DNA from: Anaspis maculata
Lineage: Eukaryota; Arthropoda; Insecta; Coleoptera; Scraptiidae
Assembly (NCBI GenBank): GCA_949128115.1
Contig: OX421967.1
Location: 59,284,855 to 59,348,854, forward strand
Direction: 5' to 3'
DNA: 64,000 bases
The notes under the pieces were generated by a model that did not search any database, had not been told where the DNA came from, and was given only the letters and a program-made list of their open reading frames with translations. A program made the translations under genes and the position numbers. This document shows positions 1 through 10,935 of this stretch, piece by piece (the stretch's first letter is position 1; every line of letters begins with the position of its first letter).

Positions 1-1
1 T

Positions 2-685
2 GATCCGCAAAGAAAGGCCTTTGCAATAATCACCGAACGCTTGTCGAAAGCTCCCTTTTTGGCATTCTTTGACCCCTCAAAGAAAATCGTTGTCAGCGCC
101 GACGCGTCTTCATTCGGATTAGGCAGCGTACTCTTCCAAATTGACGAAAAAAATGAACGCGAATTGGTAGCGTATAGTTCGCGGACACTCTCCGCCACTG
201 AGTGCAGATATGCTCAGATAGAACGCGAAGCTCTTGCTCTGACATGGGCTTGTGAGAAATTTCAAGAGTACCTCATTGGCATTCCTATTGTACTCGAAAC
301 TGACCACAAGCCATTACTGCAGATTTTGCAAACAAAGAATCTTGACGAACTATCCCCGCGACTCCAAAGATTCCGAATAAGACTGATGCGGTACGACTAC
401 TCTGTAGTGTACACTCCGGGTAAAGATCTGCTGGTCCCAGATGCTCTTTCTCGGAATCCTTTACCTCTTAATCAGCAACCGGGAGAACTCACTGACGAAG
501 TGGAGGCTCATGTCAGACTAATCGTTAAAAGTCTCCCTATTCGCGACTATTACTTGCAAAAAATTGTTGAAAATCAGGCCGAAGACCCCATTTGCCAGGG
601 ATTACGACGATTCGCGCAATCGGGTTGGCCAGAGAAAAGTCAGATCCCTCCGGAACTAACCCCGTTTTTTTCAGTACCGAAATGA
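2..685 (+). pseudogene. Ty3/gypsy-type pol fragment: RT end and RNase H
   Basis: The frame is open from the window edge, so the gag, protease and RT palm lie outside. What remains is the RT thumb/connection followed by RNase H, with the expected acidic positions: D in SADASSFGLG, E in IEREALALTWA and D in LETDHKPLL, then the PDALSRNP motif that closes the domain. RNase H degrades the RNA strand during reverse transcription of the element. The frame ends at 685, but the following integrase frame is open from about 669, so the two are separated by a one-base frame change at a run of seven T (665-671). Without that change this would be one continuous polyprotein. The assignment to Ty3/gypsy rests on domain order (RT, RNase H, integrase) and is secure; the sub-lineage is not determined. 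Confidence 0.9.
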
Positions 686-1919
686 AATTTCATTCAGTGA
701 GGGGCTTCTTTTGAAAAGCTCGCGCGTGATAATTCCGCCCCCACTGCAATCTGAAGTCTTGAAATTCATTCATGCCGGGCACCAGGGAATTGTGAAATGT
801 CGTGAGCGCGCAAAAATGTCAGTTTGGTGGTTGGGACTTTCGACTCAAATTGAAAGTCTCGTACGCGGTTGCCCAAACTGCATTCAAGAACGCCACAACA
901 AAAAAGAGCCTTTCATTAAAGAAGATCTTCCTCAAAGACCTTGGCAAAAAATTGCCATTGATTTATTTAAATGCAGGTCCTGGTTTCTCATTGTAACCGA
1001 CTATTACTCGCGATTCTTCGAAATTTTTGATTTGAATAGTATGAGCGAACGCGTAATCATTTCAAAGATAAAAGAATTATTCGCGAGGTATGGAATTCCC
1101 GAAGTCGTGAGGTCAGATAACGGGCCTCAATTTCAAACTGAATTCAAAAGATTTGCTGCTGAGTTCAATTTTCAACACATAACGAGCAGCCCGTATTATC
1201 CTCAATCCAACGGCTGCATCGAGGCAGCCGTCCGAGTAGCCAAAAGCTTGATAAAGAAAAATACCGATATATTCGTGGCCTTGTTAGCCTATCGAAGTAC
1301 CCCTCTCGAATGTGGTTTTTCTCCCGCGGAATTATTGATGTCTCGAAAGCTAAAAACACATTTACCGATGTTACCCTCAAAATTAAACGAAGTCGTCAAC
1401 ACCAGATCATTGTTTGAGGAGAGGGAAAAGAAAAGCAAACAAAAACAAGCCGACAACTACAATAAAAGACATAGAGTCAAAGAATTACCTGAATTGGCTA
1501 CTGGTCAATCAGTCTGGATTTCAGACCTTGAAAGCTATGGTCAGGTTAAGAAAAAAGCGGACGAGCCCCGCTCGTACATTGTTCAAACTCAAAGGGGTAC
1601 TTATCGCCGTAATCGGACGGCTTTGATTAGTGCTCCTCAGGAACTTGTTCCCCAGCCTGATTTACCACCCGAACCAATAATAACATCCGAAATTGTAAAT
1701 GTACCTGAGGACATTGTAACCGTGAATGATCAATGTATTGTAACTCCACCAGAAATTGTGCCAGAAACTGTGAACACGGAAACATGTGATAGTGCGAGTC
1801 CGCCCTCCCCAACGTCTGTTGACCGTACACCTGATATTCTGCAAGAAGTGACTATTGAATCGCGTGCTTCCCGTGTTCGAAAGACCCCTACATATTTGTC
1901 CGACTATTATTTAAAATAA
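669..1919 (+). pseudogene. Ty3/gypsy-type integrase, continuation of pol
   Basis: The integrase has an H2C2 zinc-binding region (HAGHQG ... CPNCIQE), then a DDE core with D in KIAIDLFK, D in VVRSDNGPQF and E in SNGCIEAAVRV, and a C-terminal Pro/Thr-rich tail. It would insert the element's DNA copy into the genome. The frame reads openly from about 669 and holds the usual sequence that precedes the zinc region, so the TTG at 711 is not a real start; the protein is the second half of the pol reading frame. The stop at 1919 lies 139 bp before the 3' LTR. Apart from the T-run frame change the coding sequence looks undamaged, so the element is either young, or the shift is programmed or an assembly error. 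Confidence 0.9.
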
Positions 1920-2058
1920 CTTCATGTTCACCCTCAGTGTCCAGTTTATGTCATTTAAGTCTAAGTTACTATAATATTTATGCTAAGTTTATTGATTGTA
2001 CTTCCTCACTATGTACCAATTTGTTCGCATATTACTCGTTTGTACTTGATAAGGAGGA

Positions 2059-2268
2059 TGTACCGTTAGGGTTATTCAACATTACTTTATTACTAAGTTG
2101 GCAACGGTTAAGTTGCAGCCTTGCCCCGAAGGGCACCGCCATCTTGTCCTCTCGACAAGCGGCTGAGCGCATATCGAGCCGGTGTGTTAACCTAAGTTCT
2201 AATGTTCTCATGTGTGTGCTAATAAACGTATAATTACAATCAATCCAACGGTTTTCACTAACATTACA
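2059..2268 (+). repeat. 3' LTR of the gypsy-type element
   Basis: The segment begins TGTACCGTTAGGG directly after the purine stretch AAGGAGGA (polypurine tract, 2051-2058) and ends ACATTACA, so it has TG...CA termini and a length of 210 bp. An AATAAA polyadenylation signal lies near 2220. The sequence right after it (from about 2272) is the conserved 5' flank of the ZNF gene and matches 47786 onward, which fixes the outer edge. The 5' LTR and the left target-site copy are outside the window, so the exact end is supported by structure and not by a duplicate. Confidence 0.75.
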
Positions 2269-2459
2269 TTTAGGTGAGTACCTGAGTATCTACTTACTTG
2301 TAATGGGTACCGTACCTATTTATAAGGTAGGGTAGGACTGCTGCTAGTCAGAACTGAATTTTATACCCATGTTAATGTAGTTGAGATACAATCAAACTAT
2401 GTAACATTAAACAGTAGGGTGTGTACTGAACTGTATTGTTGAGTAAATAGGTACCTACT

Positions 2460-2480
2460 TACTAATAATGGCTATTCCAG
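2460..2480 (+). promoter_or_regulatory. Probable branch point and 3' splice site of Z1
   Basis: TACTAAT (2460-2466) followed by CTATTCCAG ending at 2480 looks like a branch point plus acceptor. The ATG of Z1 follows 10 bases later. The same arrangement precedes every paralogue. The upstream exon is not identified. Confidence 0.6.
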
Positions 2481-2490
2481 GTCGTCAGTC

Positions 2491-3888
2491 ATGGCTAAAA
2501 TACATCGGTGTCAACAATGTTCATACGATTTTGACCACAAGTTTCAATTAAAACACCACGTTCAAAGAGCCCATGAAAATGTTTATGCGGCAGAACTGTT
2601 CCATGCCATCGTAGAACCGGAGCAGTTTTCGTGCATTTGCTGCGAATTCAAGTGTTACTACAATTGGGACTTGTACGAACACTGCAAACACAAACATCAC
2701 AGCAGGGTCGACGACCACCACATTGAACGAAGCTCGTTTTGCGATGAAGAACTCCATAAATTTCCATGTGATTGTTGCCTGTTCAGGTCCGATTCCGCAT
2801 TGCTTCTGATAAAACACACGGATTCTCATCGTCTGGCTGCGGTACTTGCAACACGACCACACGTCAATGCAGTTGACCTTGTTGAAGACTCGGTTGAAGA
2901 CTTGCCACGCACTGAATGTTCGAGCACGCTCAGGCAAAGAACAGATTTGAAAGAGCACATGTTAGCTCATGCTTCTCATAAAGAGATGAGATTGTTTCAA
3001 TGTGCAAAATGTTCGTCTAAATTCAAACGTAAGAGCCATTTAAAGATGCACATGTTGATACATTCTGCCGCTGAAGACATCGATTGGTTTGAATGTGCGA
3101 AGTGTTCGTATAAATCCAAACAAAAGAGCCATCTAAAGATGCACATGTTGAAACATGCTACCGCCGAGGACATCGTTTGGATTGAATGTGATCAATGTTC
3201 ATTTAAAACCAAGCATAAGAAGAGTTTGAAACGGCACATGTTGAAACATGCTGCTGCCGAAGACATAGTTTGGTTTGAATGTGCAAAGTGTTCATATAAA
3301 TCCAAAGAAAAGCGCAAATTAAAACAGCACATGTTGAAACATGCTGCCGCTGAAGATATCGTTTGGTTCCAATGTGCAAAGTGTTCATATAAATCCAAAG
3401 AAAAGTTCACTGTGAAGAGGCACATGTTGAAACATGCTCCCGCTGAAGACATCGGTTGGATTGAATGTGATCAATGTTCATTTAAAACCAAGCATAAGAA
3501 GAGTTTGAAACCGCACATGTTGAAACATGCTGCTGTCGAAGACATAGTTTGGTTTGAATGTGCAAAGTGCTCATATAAATCCAAAGAAAAGCGCAAATTA
3601 AAACAGCACATGTTGATACATGCTCCCGCTGAAGACATTGTTTGGTTTGAATGTGCAAAATGTTCATATAAATCCAAGCGAAGGGGCAATTTAAAGACGC
3701 ACATGTTGAAACATGCTGCCGCTGAAGACATCGTTTGGTTCGAATGTGCAAAATGTTCATATAAATCCAAGCGAAGGGGCCATTTAAACACGCACATGTT
3801 GAAACATGCTGCCGCTGAAGACATCGTTTGGTTCCAATGTGCAAAGTGTTCATATAAATTCGAGGGGCGAACCGCTGAGGAAGTTTAG
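2491..3888 (+). pseudogene. Z1, C2H2 zinc-finger array gene, 5' part (interrupted)
   Basis: Likely nuclear, DNA-binding C2H2 protein. Residues 1-110 hold three fingers of the family's N-terminal module (CQQC, CICC and CDCC types), then a spacer, then nine complete 31-residue fingers and the start of a tenth. At 3861 the gene is cut by a TIR element; from there the frame runs into the element and stops at 3888, adding a few foreign residues (465 aa in all). Joining 2491-3860 to 7302-7725 keeps the frame and would give 598 codons, so the split is a real interruption of a once longer gene. A truncated protein could still be made. The start is chosen because ATG follows the conserved acceptor and the same MA(K/E) start is shared by the family. 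Target and function are unknown. Confidence 0.85.
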
Positions 3889-6800
3889 TGTACAAATGCT
3901 CAGAAGTTCGTGGAAGTCAGTGGAAGTCTTTTGGAAGTGCGAGGAAGTTGGTGGAAGTTGGTGGAAGTTAGTGGAAGTCAGTGGAAGTCAATGGTAGTAT
4001 TTTGGAAGTGCGTGGAAGTAACTGGAAGTTAGTGGAAGTCTTTGGAGAACTGGGCATGCGCGGCTATGTTATTTTGCACACTGTTGACCTCGTTGTTAAC
4101 AATAATCAACATTTGGTGTACAACAATAAGTACTTGAGTGTAATTGCAAATACAAGCACCAGCGGCTGGCGCATGTAAAGAAAAATATGGTGGAATATTG
4201 TACGCTGAAGAGTGCCGAGCTCGGTGCCAAACCATGCAAATTCCAGTGATCTTGTTTTCCGATTACGGCACATCTTTTTCAGTGAAAACAGACAGCCCGA
4301 ACACATAGGTAGGAAGATAGGTAGATAGTAAAAAATGAAAAATATACAGGTATCGTAAAAAAGACCGAATGTTCACAACAAGTGTCCAAAATGATTGCCG
4401 TTGTTTTCAAGGCAATAATAAAGCCTCTGTTCTCGAACTCTTATCGAACATTTTCGACGGTTTCTCTTGAAAGCGCGCGACATTCTTCGGTAATTCTACG
4501 CCGCAGTTCTTCAATTGACTTCGGCTGAATTTTAAAGTCATTTTTGAAAAAAAGTTACTCCTGCAAAATTGTGATAGAGGCTTCACTTTCGATACATTTG
4601 GGTTTGAAACTTTGGAAAACATCTCGAAATCACCACTTTTCCAGGCCTAAAAATTAGAAACTAAGAAAACTCATGATTCTTTAACTGAAATAGTTACATA
4701 GATTTTTCAAGTTGATAAACCACAATTTTGTTGCTAAAAAACGATAAGCTTTCTGAAAAAAAAAACAAATTCGGCTCTGGAAAGTGGCGATTTCGAGATG
4801 TTTTCCAAAGTTTCAAACCCAAATATCTCGACAATGGAGCCTCTAATCAAAATTTTGCAGAAGTAAATTTTTCTTCCCTAAATTGGAAGTAGAATAAAAA
4901 ATAAGAATAATTTGGAAAAATAACCAGTGAGATAAAAAAATAGGGTGTAAAAAAATAGAAACACCCCCCCAATATCCACGTCCCTGGACTTATTTTTTTT
5001 TGAAATGCGTTATATTGTTCGATAGAAACCTATTTCAGTGAACTTTGGTTCAAATTTGAACAAAATCGGTTAAACCATTCAAAAGTTATGTGAAAAAAAT
5101 CGATTTTAAAAGTTCAAGATTATATCTACAATGGTCTTTGAAATGTTTAGTAAATGTCAGAATTTATTGAAAATATGACAGGAACGCGCAGGATCATCAC
5201 TTTTAGCACGTCGCCCATGACGACGTGTTAAAAGTGACGGGTATTATTTGACGCTTGTAGATAAATGAGTGTATTACCCGAAACTGACAGGTAAAGTGTC
5301 CATTAAAAGCGTCATTTGCCGCAGCAAAGTGAGATTTTCCTACCTATGCAGGTAAGTCTTACTTTTCTGCGTCAAAAACGTTTTGTTTGCTGGAAACCGG
5401 ACCCAGCAACGTGATATTTGCCAAATTGTGCCAGAATAATTTCTTTTTTTGTGGTTTATTGAGGTAGTTTCGGGTAAAACGTTATACATAATACGCCAGG
5501 AAAGTGTCTTTACAGGGCACGTAGGCTTCTAGGCCTCGCTTACGCTCGTCCTTGAATATGCCTACTATCCCTGTGAAGATTCACTTTCCTGTCTTATTAT
5601 GTGAATAATTATTAACGGTTAACGGAGATACAGACCTTTAGAGTTGTTTTTTTTAATTCAGAATTTTTTTTGCATAACTTCTGAACCGTTCAACCGATTT
5701 TATTCAAATTTGAACCAAAGTTTACTAAAACAGGTTTCTATTGAACAATTATAACGTACCTATTCCATCAAACACTTTCAAGAGCGAAGATAATAAAGGG
5801 TACCCTCCCCCTTTTCCCCTATTTTTTACTTCCTGAATATTTTCAGAAATGGTTTCAAGTTTTGAATTTCACGTTCAATTTGAAGAAAAAAGTTACTCTC
5901 ATAAAATTTTGATTAGGACTTCATTTTTGAAATATTTGAGTTTGAAACTTCGGAAGACATCTCGAAATCGTCACTTTCAAAGGCCTTAAAAATTTAAATT
6001 CAAGAAAACTCATGATTCTTCAACTGAAATACATTTTTTAGGTGTTTCAAGTTGATGCAAGTACCATACGATGAAATCTTATGGAGACCGAAAAATGTCA
6101 TGGAACTTTTGGAGGCACTGAAAAGAAACAACCTATTTCACCTAATTTAAGACAATCCAGCACCGACTGCATCACCAACTCTGATCCACCCCCCACACGA
6201 AAATAACATCGTCAATGAGAACCAGACCACCAGTTAGCTAGAACTGGTCCTTTGTTTAACCACCTACCTGATATCCTACATCCGTGGCCTTCTCTGTTTG
6301 TCATTTAAAAGTCGCCATGATGGGCCCCATGACGTGAAGCGTGTGCCCCTGTATATTGTTTGTATTTTTGTTTACATCGTCGACAGTTAGGGTAGGAACA
6401 TCAATATGTCTGAGCCTCATGCAACAACACAATTAACAATATAGTTCTAAACATAGTTCCATCGGTGCTAATAACCATAGCTGTTGAAGCACCTAAACTC
6501 TAATCAAAATTTTGCACGAGTAACTTTTTCCTCTAAATTAAACATCCAATTCAAAAATTGGAACCATTTCCAAAAGTATTGAAGGTGAAAAATAGGAGGA
6601 AAAGGGAGAGGGAACCCCCTATTATCTTTGCCCCTAAAAATGTTTGATGAGATGTGTTACTACTGTTCAACAAAGACTTGTTTAAGTAAACTTTGGTTCA
6701 AATTGGAATAAAATCGATTTGTGGGTTCAAAAGTTATGCAAAAAAACTCTTGAAAAAAAAACTTTGAAGGCCTGTATCTCCGTTATTCCACCTACGCTTG

Positions 6801-7293
6801 CGAGGGTATGTTTATCCAGAAAGTCCCCTTATTTTTCAATTTCCTATGTTCCTTCGAGTTTTGTTGCATTAATTTCGGGACTTGAGTACTTCATTCTTAT
6901 CGTACCTACTACCTACTCAAGTATCATTTCCACAGTCCAAGGAAGATGAAATGTGAGCTAGTATGAGCAAGTAAATTCCTCAAGTTGGCGTAGATTCCTT
7001 GGATTTTGCCTTTTCAAGTAGCTCATCGCACGACCTAACTCCACTTACTCAATAGGAATGTTCTCATTGCTCACACTTCATAAGTCTTCGAAAATTGAGA
7101 AAATTTGTGAAAATGGAAGTTCGCGGAAGTGCGTAGAAGTTCATGAAAGTCTTGGAAGTTCGTGGAAGTTAGTGGGAGTCAGTGGAAGTCAGTGGAAGTC
7201 TTTTGGAAGTTGGCGGAAGTCAGTGGAAGTTAGTGGAAGTCAATGCAAATGGAAGTTTTGGTGTACAAAATTCTTCCTGCGGTTCACCCCTCG
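3861..7293. mobile_element. 3.43-kb non-autonomous TIR element inside Z1
   Basis: Flanked by a perfect 8-bp target duplication TATAAATT (3853-3860 and 7294-7301). The ends are inverted: CGAGGGGCGAACCGC at the left, and at the right GCGGTTCACCCCTCG, with similarity continuing to a GTGTACAAA block on each side. Both subterminal zones (about 3905-4055 and 7090-7260) hold many copies of a GTGGAAGT-like motif. The interior is AT-rich and non-coding: a segment at about 4550-4730 recurs directly at about 5890-6060, and one at about 5000-5100 recurs inverted at about 5650-5755 and again directly near 6670-6750. No transposase is visible. An 8-bp duplication fits hAT, P and a few other superfamilies; the termini do not decide which. 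Confidence 0.9.
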
Positions 7294-7301
7294 TATAAAT
7301 T

Positions 7302-7725
7302 CAAGGTAAAGGGCAATTTAAAAAAGCACATGTTGAAACATGCTGCCGCTGAAGACATCGTTTGGTTTGAATGTGCAAAATGTTCATATAAATCCAAGCG
7401 AAGGGGCAATTTAAAGACGCACATGTTGAAACATGCTGCCGCTGAAGACATCGTTTGGTTCGAATGTGCAAAATGTTCATATAAATCCAAGCGAAGGGGC
7501 CATTTAAACACGCACATGTTGAAACATGCTGCCGCTGAAGACATCGTTTGGTTCCAATGTGCAAAGTGTTCATATAAATTCAAGGTAAAGGGCAATTTAA
7601 AAAAGCACATGTTGAAACATGCTGCCGCTGAAGACATCGTTTGGTTTGAATGTGCAAAATGTTCATATAAATCCAAGAGAAGGGACAATTTAAAGACGCA
7701 CATGTTGAAACATGCTGCCTGGTAG
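7302..7725 (+). pseudogene. Z1, 3' part of the finger array
   Basis: Continues the tenth finger of Z1 in frame directly after the target duplication, then four more fingers with helices of RRGN, RRGH, KVKGN and RRDN type, ending HAAW and a stop. The stretch 7362-7581 is identical by eye to 3642-3861 at a constant offset of 3720 bp. The array therefore contained a recently duplicated three-finger (279-bp) block before the element landed in the first copy. It has no start codon of its own in a plausible context and is not expected to be expressed separately. Confidence 0.85.
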
Positions 7726-7850
7726 CACCGCTATTATAATTACATAAAAACACGTATCCCGCAATGTCGATGATCGCTTTTCATTTCCTTCTTGGTACAC
7801 AGCTACCATGCAACGCAATATCCCATAGCCGAAGCCGACTGCCTGCTCCC
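7726..7850 (+). repeat. Conserved 3' flank shared by ZNF copies
   Basis: The block after the stop (AGCACCGCTATTATAATTAC and on through CATGCAACGCAATATC) recurs after Z2 (14286), Z4 (19740), Z5 (28091) and Z6 (42330). It is probably 3' UTR; no clear AATAAA is seen in it. The copies after Z1, Z4 and Z5 run into gypsy LTR sequence, those after Z2 and Z6 into a palindromic segment. Confidence 0.7.
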
Positions 7851-7984
7851 GCTCTCTTTCTTCTCTCGTCCCGCGCCGGACGCCGTCCATCGATTTGGAG
7901 TTGGAGCTGATGCGGTCACCCAGGCCAGTATACCGGGTGGTACAGCAGAAGACGGTTACAGGGTGAAGCACGGTGGATTTGGCA

Positions 7985-8137
7985 GGAATACTTGTACTTT
8001 TTTCTCTCGTACTCGTACTCGTACACAGGAAAACTCGTACACGCTATTTAAGTATGTGGTTGACGTTGCGGTCTTCTGTCTTCTGTCAGTTGTCAAGTCC
8101 AGGGCTGCTAACACCTGCTCCCTTCTGAATTCAGGCG
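7985..8137 (-). repeat. LTR-derived end of gypsy copy A
   Basis: On the minus strand a purine-rich stretch (AGAAGGGAGCAGG) is followed by TGTTAGCAGCCCTGG at about 8113, which looks like the start of a 3' LTR. A TTAAATA box lies about 60 bp further in, and repeated TACGAG follows. The far end of the LTR is not defined. The same block is present at about 19985-20160 and 28340-28510. Confidence 0.5.
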
Positions 8138-9327
8138 TCAGCCCGATAATCCTTGAGATGTGACGGAAGCAACGTCGACGAGCTCTTCTAGAACTGGAAC
8201 ATGGGCAACGTCGACGGGCTCTTCCGGGGCTGCTCGTGATTTGAGCGTGTCCGGTCTAGGGTCAGGAACCTTGAAAACCTCCAGTAGAACTCGAGGAGGC
8301 ATTTCTTCGATCCGCGGTGTACGACGGCTAGGGCTAGCTGTCACGTCTTGACGTGCTAGGATTTGATTGGCATGCGCTCGAACAGGGCGGCGTCGCGCAT
8401 CTTCCAAAAGTACGTTGTTAATTACTTTTCCAATCTTCTCCACTATGCGACACCAGGAACCCATCGGAAATGGTTTTTCGAATACCTCTTGACGTAGGCA
8501 GGATTTTGTGGCGAAAAACATTTTTCTCTGACACCATGTTTTCGGTTGAATTGCTCGGCTTGCTTCATCCTAACTCATCTCGAGATGTCCTCGATGGCAC
8601 TACAAAAGGTCTGACAAGGTTTACGTGACAAGGTCTGACGTTGTTCGCGTTGTTCTACCAAACATCAGCTTTGCCGGTGAATTTCCTCCTGGAGCACTCC
8701 CAGTTGGCGTAGCTCTGTATTGCGTCAGGAAAGTGTTGAGATGCTTCCCAAGTGTTTCTCCCTCACCCAGTTTCTTGATGGCGCGTTTGAACGTATCAAC
8801 GAAGCGTTCTGCTTGTCCATTCGACTGGGGATGGGATGGTGGTGTGCGCAGGTGGTTGATTCCGTTTAAGATACAGAAGTCTCTGAAGTTTTCCGCAACG
8901 AACTGAGTTCCATTGTCCGAGACCAATACTTCCGGAAGTTCGAACGTAGCAAAAATCCGCTCCAACATGTTGACAGTTTGCTGTGCAGTGATGCTGCGTG
9001 TCAAAGAACTTCCGGACATTTAGAGTACGCGTCCACCACAATCAGATAATACTCGTTGTCGATCCGTCCCGCATAATCGATGTGGGCTCGTTGCTATGGC
9101 TTCTCAGGTACCGGCCATCACGGCTCTAGCGGTACTTCAACTGAAGTTTCAGCTGTTCCCATGCATCTTGAACAGCTCTTGACGCAGGTCTCGACGTCCC
9201 TATCGATATTCGGCCAGTAGACGCTCGATCTTGCGAACGATTTCATCTGCTCTATCCCCTGATGACCCTCATGCAATTCTTGCAGAATTTTGGTGTGGAA
9301 CTTCTTTGGGATCACCATTCTTTCCAT
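8138..9327 (-). pseudogene. Gypsy copy A: integrase and pol C-terminus (broken)
   Basis: Minus-strand remnants of Ty3/gypsy pol. The H2C2 region sits at 9118-9327 (HEGHQG ... CVKSCSRCMG), the integrase core at 8621-9019 with D in VSDNGTQF and E in NGQAERFV, and a C-terminal tail at 8138-8521. The parts lie in different frames with stops between them, so nothing functional can be made. The tail carries a 12-residue repeat (VPVLEELVDVA type), shortened here relative to copy B by a roughly 105-bp deletion near 8170. This is the ancestral insertion shared by units A, B and C, in minus orientation downstream of a ZNF gene. Confidence 0.85.
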
Positions 9328-9579
9328 GAATAAAAGGGCATCTTAAAGGACGGAGAGTGAGTCTCTTTGCTGATGGAAAATCTTCAAGCACTCATCAGGA
9401 ATTTACCTTCTTGCATGTATTTGATTACATTTTGAAGGTGTTCGTCTCTTCTTGTTTCCTCCTAAATTTTCGCAAAGAGGATCGGCGTTCAACTTGAAGC
9501 TGACTCGACAACTTCTTCAACATCTTCTTCCAACTGTATCACTGCGATCACACAGTCTTCTTTTGGTCTGGGACAATCT

Positions 9580-9790
9580 GTCATAAGTCTCGACAGCATG
9601 TCGGCATGTCCAAACTGTTCGGTTCTGATGTATTCAACTCAAAACTGGTGAGCGAGCAAGGTCAAGGCCCATCTCTGCAATCCGCTTGCTGTGTACCCCG
9701 GTATTCCCTTCCTTGAACCAAATATTGCCAGTAGTGGTTTATGGTCTGTCTGCAAGGTGAATGCTCTCCCATAAATCATCTTCAACAATG
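9580..9790 (-). pseudogene. Gypsy copy A: RNase H C-terminal half
   Basis: The minus strand encodes the end of RNase H (LQTDHKPLLAIFGS, a GIPGYTA-like stretch, then a HADMLSRL-like motif) with a frame break. At about 9790 it jumps straight into gag-like sequence, which means the zinc knuckles, protease, RT and the first half of RNase H have been deleted from this copy. Confidence 0.75.
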
Positions 9791-10935
9791 TCAAACTCTT
9801 ATTTTGTTAACGGCGTTCCATGGCGCGGCCTTCCTTTGTGTAACTTTCCAACCTCAGTTAGGGCCGATGGTGGTCTCAACTCATGCATATGCTGTGAGGC
9901 TGCCTACGCAGACAAAGCCAAGTCCATGACGGTCTTGAATACGCTGCTATATTTTTTCATCCGACTGCTGGTCCCTTTTGTTGAATAAGAAACGTTGGAC
10001 GATCTCCGAATGCTTTGGTGAAAAATGATCTTTTAGCAGTTTCATTTCGTCGTACGATTTGGCCGATGGTGACTCGGCAGATACAAATTTATTTAATTAT
10101 TTATTTAATTGTCTTATTTTACGAGGCGGCATTCAGCTATAAGCTGCTCTACCATGCAACCTCGGGGACAGCACAAAATATCCATGGATGAAGTAGGATT
10201 CGAACCCACACAGGGCAGCGCGAATGGTTTGGCTTGCCATCACCTGTACCACTCGGCTACCACCGCTCCAAATGATCTTACAATCTCAAAGGTCGCCGGT
10301 CCACAAATATAATGTACTTAGTAACACGGCCCTTTTCATAGCAGCATCTGTCACGCCGTTGGCCACAAAAAAAAAAGTGAAACGCTTCGAATATGACGCC
10401 CATGTCTCTGGTTTCGAATGACTGTTGATACTGGTTCCTGGATAGGACGCTCCTCTTTACAGATGGGGAAATCCTTTGTCTCTTTGTGCTGTACAGAAAT
10501 GTGCCTTATCTATTCTACAACGGCCGTCGATTCAACGGAAAAACACTTCAGTTTAACAATTTTGGCTTTAGTACTTGACATTTATTCCCCCATAATTCAG
10601 GGTTTTCTCAGAATTAGCTCTACAGGGGGAACTTTCAGATAGGAAATTTCTAATCGCGTAATTGCACAACGTACGTCATTGCTATTGTATGTTGGGCTAT
10701 AACTCAGACTCATCTTCGTTAGCGTACGTCTGGGCTCTCCAGCTATTCTTGATATTGTTCGTGGCGTGATGTGAACTTGAATGAGGTTTATCTTTGAATT
10801 GGCTCTAAGAATTTTTGCAGCTGCGTCTGTGTTAGCTTGCATCAGTTTGTTCTTTGAAAAACCTCGCTTTCCTGGTCGCTTTCTATTTGTAATAATTATA
10901 ATTTTTTCGTGGCTTCGTTATGAAAAAACAATGCT
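9790..10935 (-). pseudogene. Gypsy copy A: gag remnant and leader
   Basis: Minus-strand gag-like sequence with many breaks; the best-preserved stretch is 10597-10842, starting MQANTDAAAK. The block is collinear with 31222-32208 of copy B, except for the SINE inserted at 10089-10269. The leader (about 10845-10935) shows no second LTR, so the element's 5' LTR is missing or unrecognisable. At 10936 the sequence passes into the intergenic block that lies beyond the BEL insertion in unit B. Confidence 0.65.
10089..10269 (-). mobile_element. tRNA-derived SINE
   Basis: Read on the minus strand, the head has a pol III A box (TAGCCGAGTGG) and B box (GGTTCGAATCC) about 50 bp apart, as in a class II (Ser/Leu-type) tRNA, followed by a short body and an AT-rich tail of TTTAATTATT type. 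It is flanked by AAAT on both sides (10085-10088, 10270-10273), and copy B of the gypsy remnant (around 31530) has the uninterrupted site. The acceptor arms do not pair, so it is not a working tRNA. Confidence 0.8.

Noticed and set aside
1937..2233. 98-codon plus-strand frame after the gypsy integrase
   Set aside because: It spans the polypurine tract and LTR; non-coding retrotransposon end.
10186..10268. Functional tRNA gene
   Set aside because: Pol III boxes are present but the acceptor arms do not pair, and the segment has an attached body, an AT-rich tail and a target duplication; it is a SINE.
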